Source of the DNA: Rhizobium sp. CIAT894
GTDB taxonomy: Bacteria > Pseudomonadota > Alphaproteobacteria > Rhizobiales > Rhizobiaceae
Assembly (NCBI RefSeq): GCF_000172795.2
Contig: NZ_CP020947.1
Span: 1,367,001 to 1,431,000 of the forward strand
Direction of reading: 5' to 3'
DNA: 64,000 nt
Both the position numbers and the translations under genes were made by a program. Under the pieces are notes generated by a model. The model did no database searches and was not told where the DNA came from. It worked only from the letters and a program-made list of their open reading frames with translations. Of the stretch, positions 54,568 to 63,621 are shown one piece after another; position 1 is the first letter of the stretch; each line of letters starts with the position of its first letter.

Positions 54568-54678
54568 GGTCGCTGTCCTGCTTCATCAAGCAGTTAGAGG
54601 ATGTTGCTGAATCGAATTCAGAAACGTCTCAACATGGGTTTTAAGAGTTCCGATCCGCGCCCATCGCAGAAGGGAGAA

Positions 54679-54700
54679 GGGAAGGCACGAATGCCTTCCC
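54679..54700 (-). terminator. Hairpin between rpsR and DUF2232 gene
   Basis: GGGAAGGCA (54679-54687) pairs with TGCCTTCCC (54692-54700) with a CGAA loop, 24 bases past the rpsR stop. There is no T-run, so it may stabilise the mRNA or attenuate transcription of the following genes. Confidence 0.4.
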
Positions 54701-54723
54701 TCAGAATTGGTCACGTCAGTGGA

Positions 54724-54972
54724 TCAGGCGACGACGTAGGGCAGCAGGCCGAGGAAACGGGCGCGCTTGATCGCCTGGGCGAGTTCGCGCTGCTTCTTCT
54801 GGGAAACGGCCGTGATGCGGGACGGAACGATCTTGCCGCGCTCGGAAATGTAGCGCTGCAGCAGGCGTACGTCCTTGTAATCGATCCGCGGCGCGTTGGC
54901 GCCGGAGAACGGGCAGGTCTTGCGGCGGCGATGGAACGGGCGGCGGACCGGAGCGGAGGAAGTTTCAGACAT
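54724..54972 (-). CDS. rpsR: 30S ribosomal protein S18
   Basis: S18 binds S6 on the small subunit platform. The 82-aa protein has the conserved [20 protein letters not shown] and [20 protein letters not shown] elements. It is read from a message shared with rpsF, whose gene lies 14 bases upstream. Confidence 0.95.
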   Translation of the reverse strand: MSETSSAPVRRPFHRRRKTCPFSGANAPRIDYKDVRLLQRYISERGKIVPSRITAVSQKKQRELAQAIKRARFLGLLPYVVA

Positions 54973-54986
54973 ATCTCAGATCTCCC

Positions 54987-55454
54987 TTATGCACGGTCTT
55001 CGCGCGGACGGCGCGGACGGTCTTCACGGTCGCCGAAGCCACCTTCACGCGGCGGACGCGGGCCACGGTCACGATCGCCGAAGCCGCCTTCACGCGGGCC
55101 ACGGCCGCCTTCACGCGGACGGTCGTCGCGGTCGCGCTTCTGCATCATGGCAGACGGACCTTCTTCATGCTTCTCGACGGCGATCGTCATGTAGCGAAGA
55201 ACGTCTTCGCTGATGCGCATCTGACGTTCCATTTCCTGGACGGCAGCAGCCGGTGCGTCGATATCCATCAGGGCGTAGTGCGCCTTGCGGTTCTTCTTGA
55301 TGCGGTAGGTGAGGGACTTGAGGCCCCAGTTCTCGATACGCCCGACTTTACCGCCGTTAGCTTCGATCACGCCCTTGTACTGTTCTACGAGGGCATCGAC
55401 CTGCTGAGCGGAAATATCCTGCCGGGCAAGGAATACATGTTCATAAAGAGCCAT
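54987..55454 (-). CDS. rpsF: 30S ribosomal protein S6 with Arg/Gly-rich tail
   Basis: S6 pairs with S18 on the small subunit platform. The 155-aa protein has the usual ~100-residue S6 fold ([57 protein letters not shown]) plus a 50-residue basic tail made of repeated [11 protein letters not shown] and RGPR motifs. The tail is rich in Arg and Gly and probably unstructured. GAAAGGCAAAG precedes its ATG 55454. Confidence 0.93.
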   Translation of the reverse strand: MALYEHVFLARQDISAQQVDALVEQYKGVIEANGGKVGRIENWGLKSLTYRIKKNRKAHYALMDIDAPAAAVQEMERQMRISEDVLRYMTIAVEKHEEGPSAMMQKRDRDDRPREGGRGPREGGFGDRDRGPRPPREGGFGDREDRPRRPREDRA

Positions 55455-55769
55455 GACAGCTTTGCCTTTCTTGCGTTTGGTTCAACCCGATATTCGGCGG
55501 CTAAGCCTCAACGACTGCTCCTGATTGGGCGGACCCAGGCAAGAAAGCGTTTTCCGAGACGGTCGAGAGCGGAGACACGGGAGGCTGGAACGCTTCCGTT
55601 CCGAACGATTTCCAAGGAAACCGGCCCTCCGTTCAGCCACCAGCCAGAAGACCGGGTTAACGAACAGGGCGGCTTATACGGATTTTTCGGGCAAAGGCAA
55701 GCGCAATCGGACGCCGGAAACCGGATGTAAACCGGTGGCCGGCGTCGGGTATGCTCTAAAGGAACGGAA
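55455..55769. other. 315-base region between rpsF and the aldo/keto reductase
   Basis: The rpsF promoter and leader lie here. A strong hairpin, GACGCCGG (55710-55717) with CCGGCGTC (55739-55746) plus inner CCGG pairs, lies 24 bases past the reductase stop and may be its terminator. I looked for the known S6/S18-binding leader motif and could not support it. Confidence 0.5.
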
Positions 55770-56813
55770 TTACAGTGTCAGCGGATACTGCCGGTGCACC
55801 TTGGCGATCTCCGCCAGCATCTCGCCCGAAAGCGTCAGGTCGGCCGCGCCGATATCGATTTTCAGCTGCTCCAGCGAGGTGGCGCCGATGATGGCCGAGG
55901 CCATGAAGGGCCTGGAGAGGCAGAAGGCGAGCGCCATTGCTGCCGGGTCGAGGCCGTATTTGCGGGCGATCGCCAGATAGGCCTTGGTTGCCGGCTCCTG
56001 CAATGGCTGCAGGCGGCCGCCGATATCGTGGTTGATCGAACCGCGCGACCCCTTCGGCCTGCCGCCATCGACATATTTTCCCGTGAGGATACCGCCGGCG
56101 AGCGGCGAATAGGCGAGCAGCCCGACATCCTCGTGATGCGAGAGTTCGGCGAGGTCGAGGTCGAAATGGCGGTAAAGCAGATTATATTCGTTCTGGACGC
56201 TGGCTACGCGCGGCAGGCCCTTCTGCTCGGCAAGCGTCAGATATTTCTGGATACCCCAGGTGGTTTCGTTGGAAAGGCCGATCGCCCGGACCTTGCCTTC
56301 CTTCACCAGCGCGCCGAGGGTCTCCAGGATGTCGAGCATGTTGGCGGCGGCCTTGTCGCGATCCTGATTGAACGGATTGTAGCTCCAGTTCTGGCGGAAA
56401 TGGAAATGGCCGCGGTTCGGCCAGTGGACCTGGTAGAGATCGATATAATCGGTCTTCAGCCGCGTGAGGCTGGCTTCGAGCGCCAGGCGGATATTCTTTG
56501 CGTCGGCGCCTTCGCCGCCGCGTATATAGTCGCGACCGCGGCCGGCGACCTTGGTGGCGAGCACGATATCTCCACGCTTGCCGGATTTGCCGAACCAGCT
56601 GCCGATATAGTCTTCGGTCCAGCCCTGCGTTTCGGGCGAAAGCGGGGTGGTCGGGTAGAGTTCGGCGGTATCGAAGAAGTTGACGCCCTTTTCGACGGCG
56701 TAATCCATCTGCGCATGCGCGTCGGTTTCGCTGTTCTGCGAGCCCCAGGTCATGGTGCCAAGGCAGATTTCTGAAACGGAAATGTCGGTACGGCCGAGTG
56801 AATTGTACTTCAT
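55770..56813 (-). CDS. Aldo/keto reductase (Tas-like)
   Basis: The 347-aa protein has the aldo/keto reductase catalytic set: GVNFFDTAELY (Asp and Tyr), ATKVAGRGRD (Lys strand) and DLYQVHWPNR (His). The start, YNSLGRTDISVSEICLGTMT, and the length match the E. coli Tas group, an NADP(H)-dependent branch of unknown substrate. It is divergent from fabD by 213 bases. Confidence 0.88.
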   Translation of the reverse strand: MKYNSLGRTDISVSEICLGTMTWGSQNSETDAHAQMDYAVEKGVNFFDTAELYPTTPLSPETQGWTEDYIGSWFGKSGKRGDIVLATKVAGRGRDYIRGGEGADAKNIRLALEASLTRLKTDYIDLYQVHWPNRGHFHFRQNWSYNPFNQDRDKAAANMLDILETLGALVKEGKVRAIGLSNETTWGIQKYLTLAEQKGLPRVASVQNEYNLLYRHFDLDLAELSHHEDVGLLAYSPLAGGILTGKYVDGGRPKGSRGSINHDIGGRLQPLQEPATKAYLAIARKYGLDPAAMALAFCLSRPFMASAIIGATSLEQLKIDIGAADLTLSGEMLAEIAKVHRQYPLTL

Positions 56814-57026
56814 GAGAAAACCTTGGGAGAGAGCTGAAGCCTTGGGAGAGCCTGCGCAAATCTAGGCTCGATTTGGCAGAGCGCAAGAGCAAAAACCTGG
56901 CTTTTGCACGCGTGCGAAAGGCTTTGCGGAGAGTCGACCGCCACTTGACTCTGCCGGAAAGAATGTCAATTGGAGGCAAAACAGCCTCAAGGGGCGCAAT
57001 CAGGGGCAAGAGCCAGGGACATGAGC

Positions 57027-57971
57027 ATGACCATCGCTTTCACTTTTCCCGGTCAGGGCAGTCAGGCCGTCGGCATGGGCAAGGACTTGGCCGAGAATTT
57101 CGCCGAGGCCCGTGCCGTTTTCGACGAGGTCGATGAGGCGCTCGGTGAAAAGCTTTCGGACGTCATGTTCAACGGTCCCGAGGATACGTTGACTCTGACG
57201 GCGAATGCCCAGCCGGCGCTGATGGCCGTCTCGATCGCCGTCGTCCGTGTTCTCGAAGCCAAGGGCCTGGATCTGAAGTCCAGGGTCGCCTACGTCGCCG
57301 GTCACTCGCTCGGCGAATATTCCGCACTATGCGCCGCCGGCACATTTTCGCTCGCCGATACGGCGCGGCTGCTGCGTATTCGCGGCAATGCCATGCAGGC
57401 GGCTGTGCCCGTCGGCGTCGGCGCCATGGCCGCGATCATCGGCCTCGAACATGCCGATGTCGTTGCCGTCTGCGCGGAAGCGGCCGCTACCGGCGCCTGC
57501 CAGATCGCCAACGACAATGGCGGCGGCCAGATCGTCATCTCGGGCGAGAAGGCAGCCGTCGAAAAGGCCGCCGGTCTTGCGACCGACAAGGGCGCCAAGC
57601 GCGCCATCCTGCTGCCGGTCTCTGCTCCCTTCCATTCGAAGCTGATGGCGCCTGCGGCGGAAGCCATGCGCGCGGCGCTGGCAACGGTTGCCAAATCCAA
57701 TCCCGTCGTGCCCCTGATCGCCAATGTCCGCGCGGCCCCGGTGACTGATGCCGACGAGATCGCCGGCCTCCTGGTCGAGCAGGTGACCGGTCAGGTCCGC
57801 TGGCGCGAGACGGTGGAATGGTTCGCCGGCAATGGCGTGACGACGCTTTATGAACTCGGTTCCGGCAAGGTGCTGACCGGCCTTGCCCGGCGCATCGACA
57901 AGACGATCAACGGCATCTCCGTCAACGGTCCGGCGGATATCGATGCGACTGTTGCCGCCCTCATGGCCTGA
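57027..57971 (+). CDS. fabD: Malonyl-CoA:ACP transacylase
   Basis: FabD loads malonyl units onto acyl carrier protein. The 314-aa protein has FPGQGSQ, the nucleophile motif GHSLGEYSA and a late conserved histidine region (PFHSKLMAPA). I chose ATG 57027 because CAGGGACATGAGC places AGGG at good spacing before it; ATG 57021 is the alternative. It opens the fabD-fabG-acpP-fabF cluster. Confidence 0.93.
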   Translation: MTIAFTFPGQGSQAVGMGKDLAENFAEARAVFDEVDEALGEKLSDVMFNGPEDTLTLTANAQPALMAVSIAVVRVLEAKGLDLKSRVAYVAGHSLGEYSALCAAGTFSLADTARLLRIRGNAMQAAVPVGVGAMAAIIGLEHADVVAVCAEAAATGACQIANDNGGGQIVISGEKAAVEKAAGLATDKGAKRAILLPVSAPFHSKLMAPAAEAMRAALATVAKSNPVVPLIANVRAAPVTDADEIAGLLVEQVTGQVRWRETVEWFAGNGVTTLYELGSGKVLTGLARRIDKTINGISVNGPADIDATVAALMA

Positions 57972-58001
57972 TTGCTATCTCCAGATATAAGGAACGCTTC
58001 C

Positions 58002-58739
58002 ATGCTCGATCTTTCCGGCCGCAAGGCTCTCGTCACTGGCGCATCGGGCGGTATCGGCGAAGAAATCGCCCGCCTTCTTCATAAACAGGGCGCCATTGTC
58101 GGCCTGCACGGCACCCGTGTCGAGAAGCTGGAAGCGCTGGCGGCTGAACTCGGCGAGCGCGTCAAGATTTTCCCGGCAAACCTCTCCGACCGCGATGAGG
58201 TCAAGGCGCTCGGCCAGAAGGCCGAAGCCGAACTCGAGGGTGTCGATATCCTCGTCAACAATGCCGGCATCACCCGCGACGGCCTGTTCGTGCGCATGAG
58301 CGACGAGGATTGGGACGCGGTTCTCGAAGTGAACCTGACGTCGACCTTCCGCCTGACGCGCGAATTGACGCATCCGATGATGCGCCGCCGCTATGGCCGC
58401 ATCATCAACATCACCTCCGTCGTCGGCGTCACCGGCAATCCGGGCCAGGCCAATTACTGCGCCTCCAAGGCCGGCATGATCGGCTTCACCAAGTCGCTCG
58501 CGCAGGAAATCGCCACCCGCAACGTGACGGTCAACTGCGTGGCGCCCGGCTTCATCGAAAGCGCCATGACCGGCAAGCTGAACGACAAGCAGAAGGAAGC
58601 GATCATGGGGGCGATCCCGATGAAGCGCATGGGCACCGGCGGCGAGGTTGCTTCGGCGGTCGCTTATCTCGCATCCTCCGAGGCTGCCTATATGACGGGC
58701 CAGACGCTGCACGTAAACGGCGGCATGGCGATGATCTGA
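58002..58739 (+). CDS. fabG: 3-oxoacyl-[acyl-carrier-protein] reductase
   Basis: FabG reduces 3-oxoacyl-ACP with NADPH. The 245-aa protein has TGASGGIGEE, NNAGIT and the catalytic YCASK (Tyr-x3-Lys), with ITSVVG carrying the catalytic Ser. AAGGAACGCTTCC provides the ribosome site. It lies 30 bases after fabD and 287 before acpP. Confidence 0.94.
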   Translation: MLDLSGRKALVTGASGGIGEEIARLLHKQGAIVGLHGTRVEKLEALAAELGERVKIFPANLSDRDEVKALGQKAEAELEGVDILVNNAGITRDGLFVRMSDEDWDAVLEVNLTSTFRLTRELTHPMMRRRYGRIINITSVVGVTGNPGQANYCASKAGMIGFTKSLAQEIATRNVTVNCVAPGFIESAMTGKLNDKQKEAIMGAIPMKRMGTGGEVASAVAYLASSEAAYMTGQTLHVNGGMAMI

Positions 58740-59026
58740 AACGACAAACCGCTGGCATGGGGATATTTCCGCCAATAGCATGTTGAGCAATCACGAACCG
58801 TTGATTTTCTGGCTTTGCGGCAGGCATAAAGCATGTTAAGCGGGCCAATGACTGTTAGCAGTCGTCCCGAGAAAGCAGACGGACCGGCGGGCTTTTCGCA
58901 AGCCTGGGACCCCTCTGAAGCCGGGTAAACGAGTTTGCCGAGGATGTCTGAAAGCATCGCAGGCTGAAACAGGGTAGGGGTGCCGCAACGGCATTCCGAT
59001 CAGGACATAAGGTCGAGGAAACCGAC

Positions 59027-59263
59027 ATGAGCGATATCGCAGAACGCGTAAAGAAAATTGTTATTGATCATCTTGGCGTCGATGCCGACAAGGTTGTCGA
59101 GAGCGCCAGCTTTATCGACGATCTGGGCGCTGACTCGCTCGACACGGTCGAACTGGTCATGGCTTTCGAAGAAGAATTCGGCGTTGAAATTCCTGACGAC
59201 GCTGCCGACTCGATCCTGACGGTCGGCGATGCCGTAAAGTTTATCGAGAAGGCCCAGGCCTGA
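59027..59263 (+). CDS. acpP: Acyl carrier protein
   Basis: AcpP carries growing acyl chains in fatty acid synthesis. The 78-aa protein has the phosphopantetheine site GADSLDTVE (S37 region), modified by the acpS product in this window. A long 5' gap of 287 bases precedes it and holds its promoter; a strong terminator follows. Confidence 0.97.
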   Translation: MSDIAERVKKIVIDHLGVDADKVVESASFIDDLGADSLDTVELVMAFEEEFGVEIPDDAADSILTVGDAVKFIEKAQA

Positions 59264-59278
59264 TCCTGTGATTTTGAG

Positions 59279-59311
59279 AAAGGGCGGGCCAGGAGTCCGC
59301 CCTTTTCTTTT
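59279..59311 (+). terminator. Rho-independent terminator after acpP
   Basis: AAAGGGCGG (59279-59287) pairs with CCGCCCTTT (59297-59305) around a 9-base loop and is followed by TCTTTTC (59306-59312). It lies 16 bases after the acpP stop. Confidence 0.85.
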
Positions 59312-59356
59312 CGGCATATTTCTCCATAGAACATAAGAGACGGGGGGAAGCACGCG

Positions 59357-60619
59357 ATGAGACGTGTCGTCATCACAGGTACCGGCATGGTGTCACCCTT
59401 GGGATGCGGAACCGAGGTGACGTGGTCCCGGCTGCTTGCCGGCCAGAACGGCGCCCGCCTCGTCACCGAATTCGAGGTCGACGACCTTCCCGCCAAGATC
59501 GCCTGCCGTATTCCGATCGGCGACGGCACCGACGGCACCTTCAATGTCGATCAGTGGATGGAGCCGAAAGAGCAGCGCAAGGTCGACCCCTTCATCATCT
59601 ACGGCATGGCCGCCGCCGACATGGCGCTCGCCGATGCCGGCTGGCATCCCGAGACCGATGAGGACCAGATCGCCACCGGCGTGCTGATCGGCTCCGGTAT
59701 CGGCGGCATCGAAGGCATCGTCGAGGCGGGCTACACCCTGCGCGACAAGGGCCCGCGCCGCATCTCCCCCTTCTTCATTCCCGGCCGCCTGATCAATCTC
59801 GTCTCCGGCCAGGTCTCCATCCGCCACAAGCTGCGCGGACCCAATCATTCGGTCGTCACCGCCTGCTCGACAGGCGCGCATGCGATCGGCGATGCCGCGC
59901 GGCTGATCGCGCTGGGTGATGCCGACGTCATGGTCGCCGGCGGCACGGAATCTCCCGTCAGCCGCATTTCGCTGGCAGGTTTTGCCGCCTGCAAGGCACT
60001 GTCGACCCAGCACAATGACGACCCGCAGAAGGCTTCGCGCCCCTATGACCGCGACCGCGACGGCTTCGTCATGGGCGAGGGCGCCGGCATCGTCGTGCTC
60101 GAGGAACTGGAACACGCCAAGGCCCGCGGCGCCAAGATATATGCGGAAATCGTCGGCTACGGCCTGTCGGGCGACGCCTATCACATCACCGCGCCCTCCG
60201 AAGACGGCGAGGGCGCCGGCCGCTGTATGGCGATGGCGCTGAAGCGCGCCGGGCTGACGCCGGCCGATATCGATTACATCAACGCCCACGGTACCTCGAC
60301 CATGGCCGACACGATCGAACTCGGCGCTGTCGAGCGGCTGGTGGGCAATGCGGCGTCGAAGATCTCCATGTCTTCGACCAAGTCGGCGACCGGACATCTT
60401 CTCGGTGCTGCCGGTGCGATCGAGGCGATCTTCACCACGCTCGCCATCCGCGACAATGTCGCGCCGCCGACGCTCAATCTCGACAATCCCGAACGCGAGA
60501 CGGCGATCGATCTTGTTCCGCACAAGGCGCGTGAGCGAGAAATCAATGTGGCGCTGTCCAACTCGTTCGGGTTCGGCGGCACGAACGCGTCGCTCCTCCT
60601 GCGCCGCTACGCGCAATAA
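59357..60619 (+). CDS. fabF: 3-oxoacyl-[acyl-carrier-protein] synthase II
   Basis: FabF condenses malonyl-ACP with acyl-ACP to extend fatty acids. The 420-aa protein has the nucleophile Cys in VTACSTGAHA (C170), the histidines in NAHGTST and KSATGHLLGAAG, and the GFGGTN end motif. Length is typical. mltG lies downstream, after a 182-base gap with a GCGGCGTAA/TTACGCCGC hairpin at 60630-60657. Confidence 0.94.
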   Translation: MRRVVITGTGMVSPLGCGTEVTWSRLLAGQNGARLVTEFEVDDLPAKIACRIPIGDGTDGTFNVDQWMEPKEQRKVDPFIIYGMAAADMALADAGWHPETDEDQIATGVLIGSGIGGIEGIVEAGYTLRDKGPRRISPFFIPGRLINLVSGQVSIRHKLRGPNHSVVTACSTGAHAIGDAARLIALGDADVMVAGGTESPVSRISLAGFAACKALSTQHNDDPQKASRPYDRDRDGFVMGEGAGIVVLEELEHAKARGAKIYAEIVGYGLSGDAYHITAPSEDGEGAGRCMAMALKRAGLTPADIDYINAHGTSTMADTIELGAVERLVGNAASKISMSSTKSATGHLLGAAGAIEAIFTTLAIRDNVAPPTLNLDNPERETAIDLVPHKAREREINVALSNSFGFGGTNASLLLRRYAQ

Positions 60620-60801
60620 AAAGTCCTGCGCGGCGTAACGGGTGTTCCTTACGCCGCAACGGCCGGTTCTCAGTGTTGCGTCGCGTGGGCGTGCGGGAGC
60701 ATAACGACCGGCGACGGCGCCGTTGAACGGCGGCAGAACCTGCTTTTGCCGCATTGCTTCGCGAAATAGCGAAGTGAGGGTCAAGTTTTAGAGGATTGCC
60801 G

Positions 60802-62019
60802 GTGAGCGATACGACGAACCAGAGCAACGAGACGCAAGGACAGAAGGGACCGATCATCCCGAAGTCGCCGAGCGAAGCCCTGCGTCCGGAGCGCGTTCCG
60901 GAACCGCCGAAACGATCCAAGAAAGCCCGCGGCCAGGTCGTTCTTTTCCTGAACTTCATCATGACGATGGCGGTTCTGGTCTGCGTCGTCGCCATTATCG
61001 GCTTCTACTATGCCACATCGACCTATCGGAACCCCGGTCCGCTGCAGACCAACACCAATTTCATCATCCGCAATGGCGCTGGTCTGGCCGAAATCGCCTC
61101 GAACCTGGAGCGCAACGCGATCATCAGCGATGCCCGCATCTTCCGCTATCTCACGGCAACGCATCTTTCCGCGGGTGAGAGCCTGAAGGCCGGTGAATAC
61201 GAGATCAAGGCCAGGGCCTCCATGAGCGATATCATGGAGCTTCTGAAATCGGGCAAATCCATTCTCTATTCCGTTTCCTTCCCTGAGGGCCTGACGGTCC
61301 GCCAGATGTTCAACCGCATGCTGGAGGATAAGGTGCTGGAAGGCGATCTGCCGGCCGCCCTTCCGGCCGAGGGCAGCCTGCGCCCGGATACCTACAAGTT
61401 CTCGCGCGGCACCAAGCGCTCGGAAATCATCCAGCAGATGGCGGCGGCCCAGCAGAAGATCGTCGATCAGATCTGGGACAAGCGCGACTCCTCGCTGCCG
61501 CTGCGCTCCAAGGAAGAATTCGTGACGCTCGCCTCGATCGTCGAAAAGGAAACCGGCGTTGCCGACGAACGTGCCCATGTCGCTTCCGTTTTCCTCAACC
61601 GGCTCGGCAAAGGCATGCGCCTGCAGTCCGATCCGACCATTATTTACGGTCTCTTCGGCGGCGACGGCAAACCGGCCGATCGGCCGATCTACCAGTCGGA
61701 CCTGAAGCGGGACACGCCATACAATACCTATGTCATCAAGGGTCTGCCGCCGACGCCGATCGCCAATCCCGGCAAGGATGCGCTCGAAGCCGTCGCCAAT
61801 CCCTGGAAGACGCAGGACCTTTATTTCGTTGCAGACGGCACCGGCGGCCATGTTTTCGCCGCCACGCTCGAGGAGCACAATGCCAACGTCAAGCGCTGGC
61901 GCAAGCTCGAGGCCGACAAGGGCTCCGACCCGAACATCGCAGTCGACGGCCAGCCGGAAGAACAGCCGGCAGATAGCGGCGCGACCGTCGTGCCGCCGAA
62001 GAAAAAGAAGATCAACTGA
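60802..62019 (+). CDS. mltG: Endolytic murein transglycosylase MltG
   Basis: MltG cleaves glycan strands at the membrane and likely ends their growth. The 405-aa protein has one membrane helix (about 50-70) and the MltG/YceG domain: SFPEGLTVRQM, YKFSRGT, SIVEKETGVADER with the catalytic Glu near 250, and LQSDPTIIYGL, TYVIKGLPPTPIANPG. Start is GTG 60802 with GAGGATTG upstream. It is followed by yicC and gmk. Confidence 0.93.
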   Translation: MSDTTNQSNETQGQKGPIIPKSPSEALRPERVPEPPKRSKKARGQVVLFLNFIMTMAVLVCVVAIIGFYYATSTYRNPGPLQTNTNFIIRNGAGLAEIASNLERNAIISDARIFRYLTATHLSAGESLKAGEYEIKARASMSDIMELLKSGKSILYSVSFPEGLTVRQMFNRMLEDKVLEGDLPAALPAEGSLRPDTYKFSRGTKRSEIIQQMAAAQQKIVDQIWDKRDSSLPLRSKEEFVTLASIVEKETGVADERAHVASVFLNRLGKGMRLQSDPTIIYGLFGGDGKPADRPIYQSDLKRDTPYNTYVIKGLPPTPIANPGKDALEAVANPWKTQDLYFVADGTGGHVFAATLEEHNANVKRWRKLEADKGSDPNIAVDGQPEEQPADSGATVVPPKKKKIN

Positions 62020-62037
62020 TACTTTCTGGAGGCTCGC

Positions 62038-62925
62038 ATGGCTTTGCAGTCCATGACTGGTTTTGCGCGGCGCGAGGGAACGAGCGGCCGCTGGCGCTGG
62101 GCATGGGAATTGCGCTCGGTCAACGGCAAGGGCCTCGACCTGCGGCTGCGCCTGCCGCCCGGGCTCGAACGCATGGAGGCAGAGGTGCGCCGCCTGGCCG
62201 GCGAAAGTTTCAGCCGCGGCAACCTGCAGGCATCCTTATCCGTCACCGCCGACGAGAACCGCTTCGAGGCCGTGTTGAACAGGCAGGCGCTCGCCGCCGT
62301 GCTTGCGATGCGCGAGCAATTGGACGGTATCATCGATCCGTCGCCACTGAAGCTCGATACGCTGCTTTTGGTGCGTGGGATCGTCGAATTCCGCGAAGGG
62401 GAGGACGGCGAAGAGGCGCTTGCCGCCCGTGACGCCGATATCGCCGCCGGCCTGCTGGCCGCGCTTTCCGATCTGAGAGCGATGCGGGAACAGGAAGGCT
62501 CGGCGCTGACCCGTATTCTGCACGACCATGTCGCGACGATCGAAGGCCTGACACGGGCGATCGAGGCAGATCCTTCACGTTCGCCGCAGGAGATCGCTGC
62601 GCGCCTTGCCGCGCAGGTTGCCGCGTTGATGGACGGCATGGCCGCGCTCGACCGCGACAGGCTGCATGCCGAAGCCGCATTGCTGGCGACCAAAGCGGAT
62701 CTGCGCGAGGAAATCGATCGCCTGAAGGCGCATGTCGCCGCAGCGCGCGATCTCCTGGTGAAAGATGGCCCGGCCGGCCGCCGGCTGGACTTCCTTGCAC
62801 AGGAATTTAACCGCGAATCGAATACCATTTGCTCGAAGTCGAATGCCTCGGCGGTCACCGCTGCCGGCATCGAGTTGAAAGTCGTCATCGACCAGTTCCG
62901 CGAGCAGGTCCAGAATTTGGAGTAA
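62038..62925 (+). CDS. YicC/YloC-family endoribonuclease-like protein
   Basis: The 295-aa protein starts MALQSMTGFARREG and has the ELRSVNGKGLDL and late RRLDFLAQEFNRESNTICSK regions; these are the YicC/YloC markers. YicC family members are reported endoribonucleases that affect RNA stability. It is close to mltG (18 bases) and to gmk (3 bases), as in many bacteria. Confidence 0.92.
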   Translation: MALQSMTGFARREGTSGRWRWAWELRSVNGKGLDLRLRLPPGLERMEAEVRRLAGESFSRGNLQASLSVTADENRFEAVLNRQALAAVLAMREQLDGIIDPSPLKLDTLLLVRGIVEFREGEDGEEALAARDADIAAGLLAALSDLRAMREQEGSALTRILHDHVATIEGLTRAIEADPSRSPQEIAARLAAQVAALMDGMAALDRDRLHAEAALLATKADLREEIDRLKAHVAAARDLLVKDGPAGRRLDFLAQEFNRESNTICSKSNASAVTAAGIELKVVIDQFREQVQNLE

Positions 62926-62928
62926 GAC

Positions 62929-63591
62929 ATGAAACCGGCGAAATCCTCGCCCGTGCAGATCGCCCGCCGCGGTCTGATGCTCGTCATCTCGTCGCCGTCC
63001 GGCGCCGGCAAGTCCACCATCGCGCGCACGCTGCTGGAGAAGGACAGGCAAATCGGCCTCTCCGTCAGCGTCACCACGCGCCAGCGCCGCCCGAGCGAAA
63101 TCGAGGACGTGCATTACCACTTCAAGAGCGTGCGCGAGTTCGAGCGGATGCGCGATAGCGACGCGCTGCTCGAATGGGCCGAGGTGCATGGCAATTTCTA
63201 CGGCACGCCGCGCGAACCGGTCGAGCAGGCCATGGCCGAAGGCCGTGACATGCTCTTCGATATCGATTGGCAGGGCGCCCAGCAATTGCAGGAGAAGATG
63301 TCGGCCGATGTGGTCTCGATCTTCGTGCTGCCGCCGACCATGACCGAGCTGCAGTCGCGGCTGCATCGCCGAGCCGAGGATTCCGAGGAGGTCATCCAGA
63401 CGCGCCTCGCCAACAGCCGCGCCGAGATCGCCCATTGGCGCGAGTACGACTACGTCATCGTCAACGACGATCTCAACGCCGCCTTCGACGCCGTCCAGTC
63501 GATCGTCAAGGCAGAACGCCTGCGTCGCGACCGCCGCCACGGGATGTTCGACTTCGTCCGCGAATTGCTGGAAGAGACGCCGTCGCTTTAA
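62929..63591 (+). CDS. gmk: Guanylate kinase
   Basis: Gmk phosphorylates GMP to GDP. The 220-aa protein has the P-loop [10 protein letters not shown] (21-30), [11 protein letters not shown], the DVHYHFKS region and a late NDDLNAAFD segment. It is slightly longer than typical because of an extended start ([15 protein letters not shown]). The next gene, rsmA, is on the opposite strand and converges with it. Confidence 0.94.
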   Translation: MKPAKSSPVQIARRGLMLVISSPSGAGKSTIARTLLEKDRQIGLSVSVTTRQRRPSEIEDVHYHFKSVREFERMRDSDALLEWAEVHGNFYGTPREPVEQAMAEGRDMLFDIDWQGAQQLQEKMSADVVSIFVLPPTMTELQSRLHRRAEDSEEVIQTRLANSRAEIAHWREYDYVIVNDDLNAAFDAVQSIVKAERLRRDRRHGMFDFVRELLEETPSL

Positions 63592-63621
63592 GGAAATTCC
63601 CGAAAAGCGCGAAGCGGTTGT

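Noticed and set aside
55455..55540. Possible S6/S18-binding leader RNA before rpsF
   Set aside because: Some CCG-rich pairing exists, but I could not find the conserved bulge and loop pattern with confidence.
58780..58839. Possible 19-aa leader peptide before acpP
   Set aside because: The peptide has no clear ribosome site or regulatory codons, and acpP has no known leader-peptide control.
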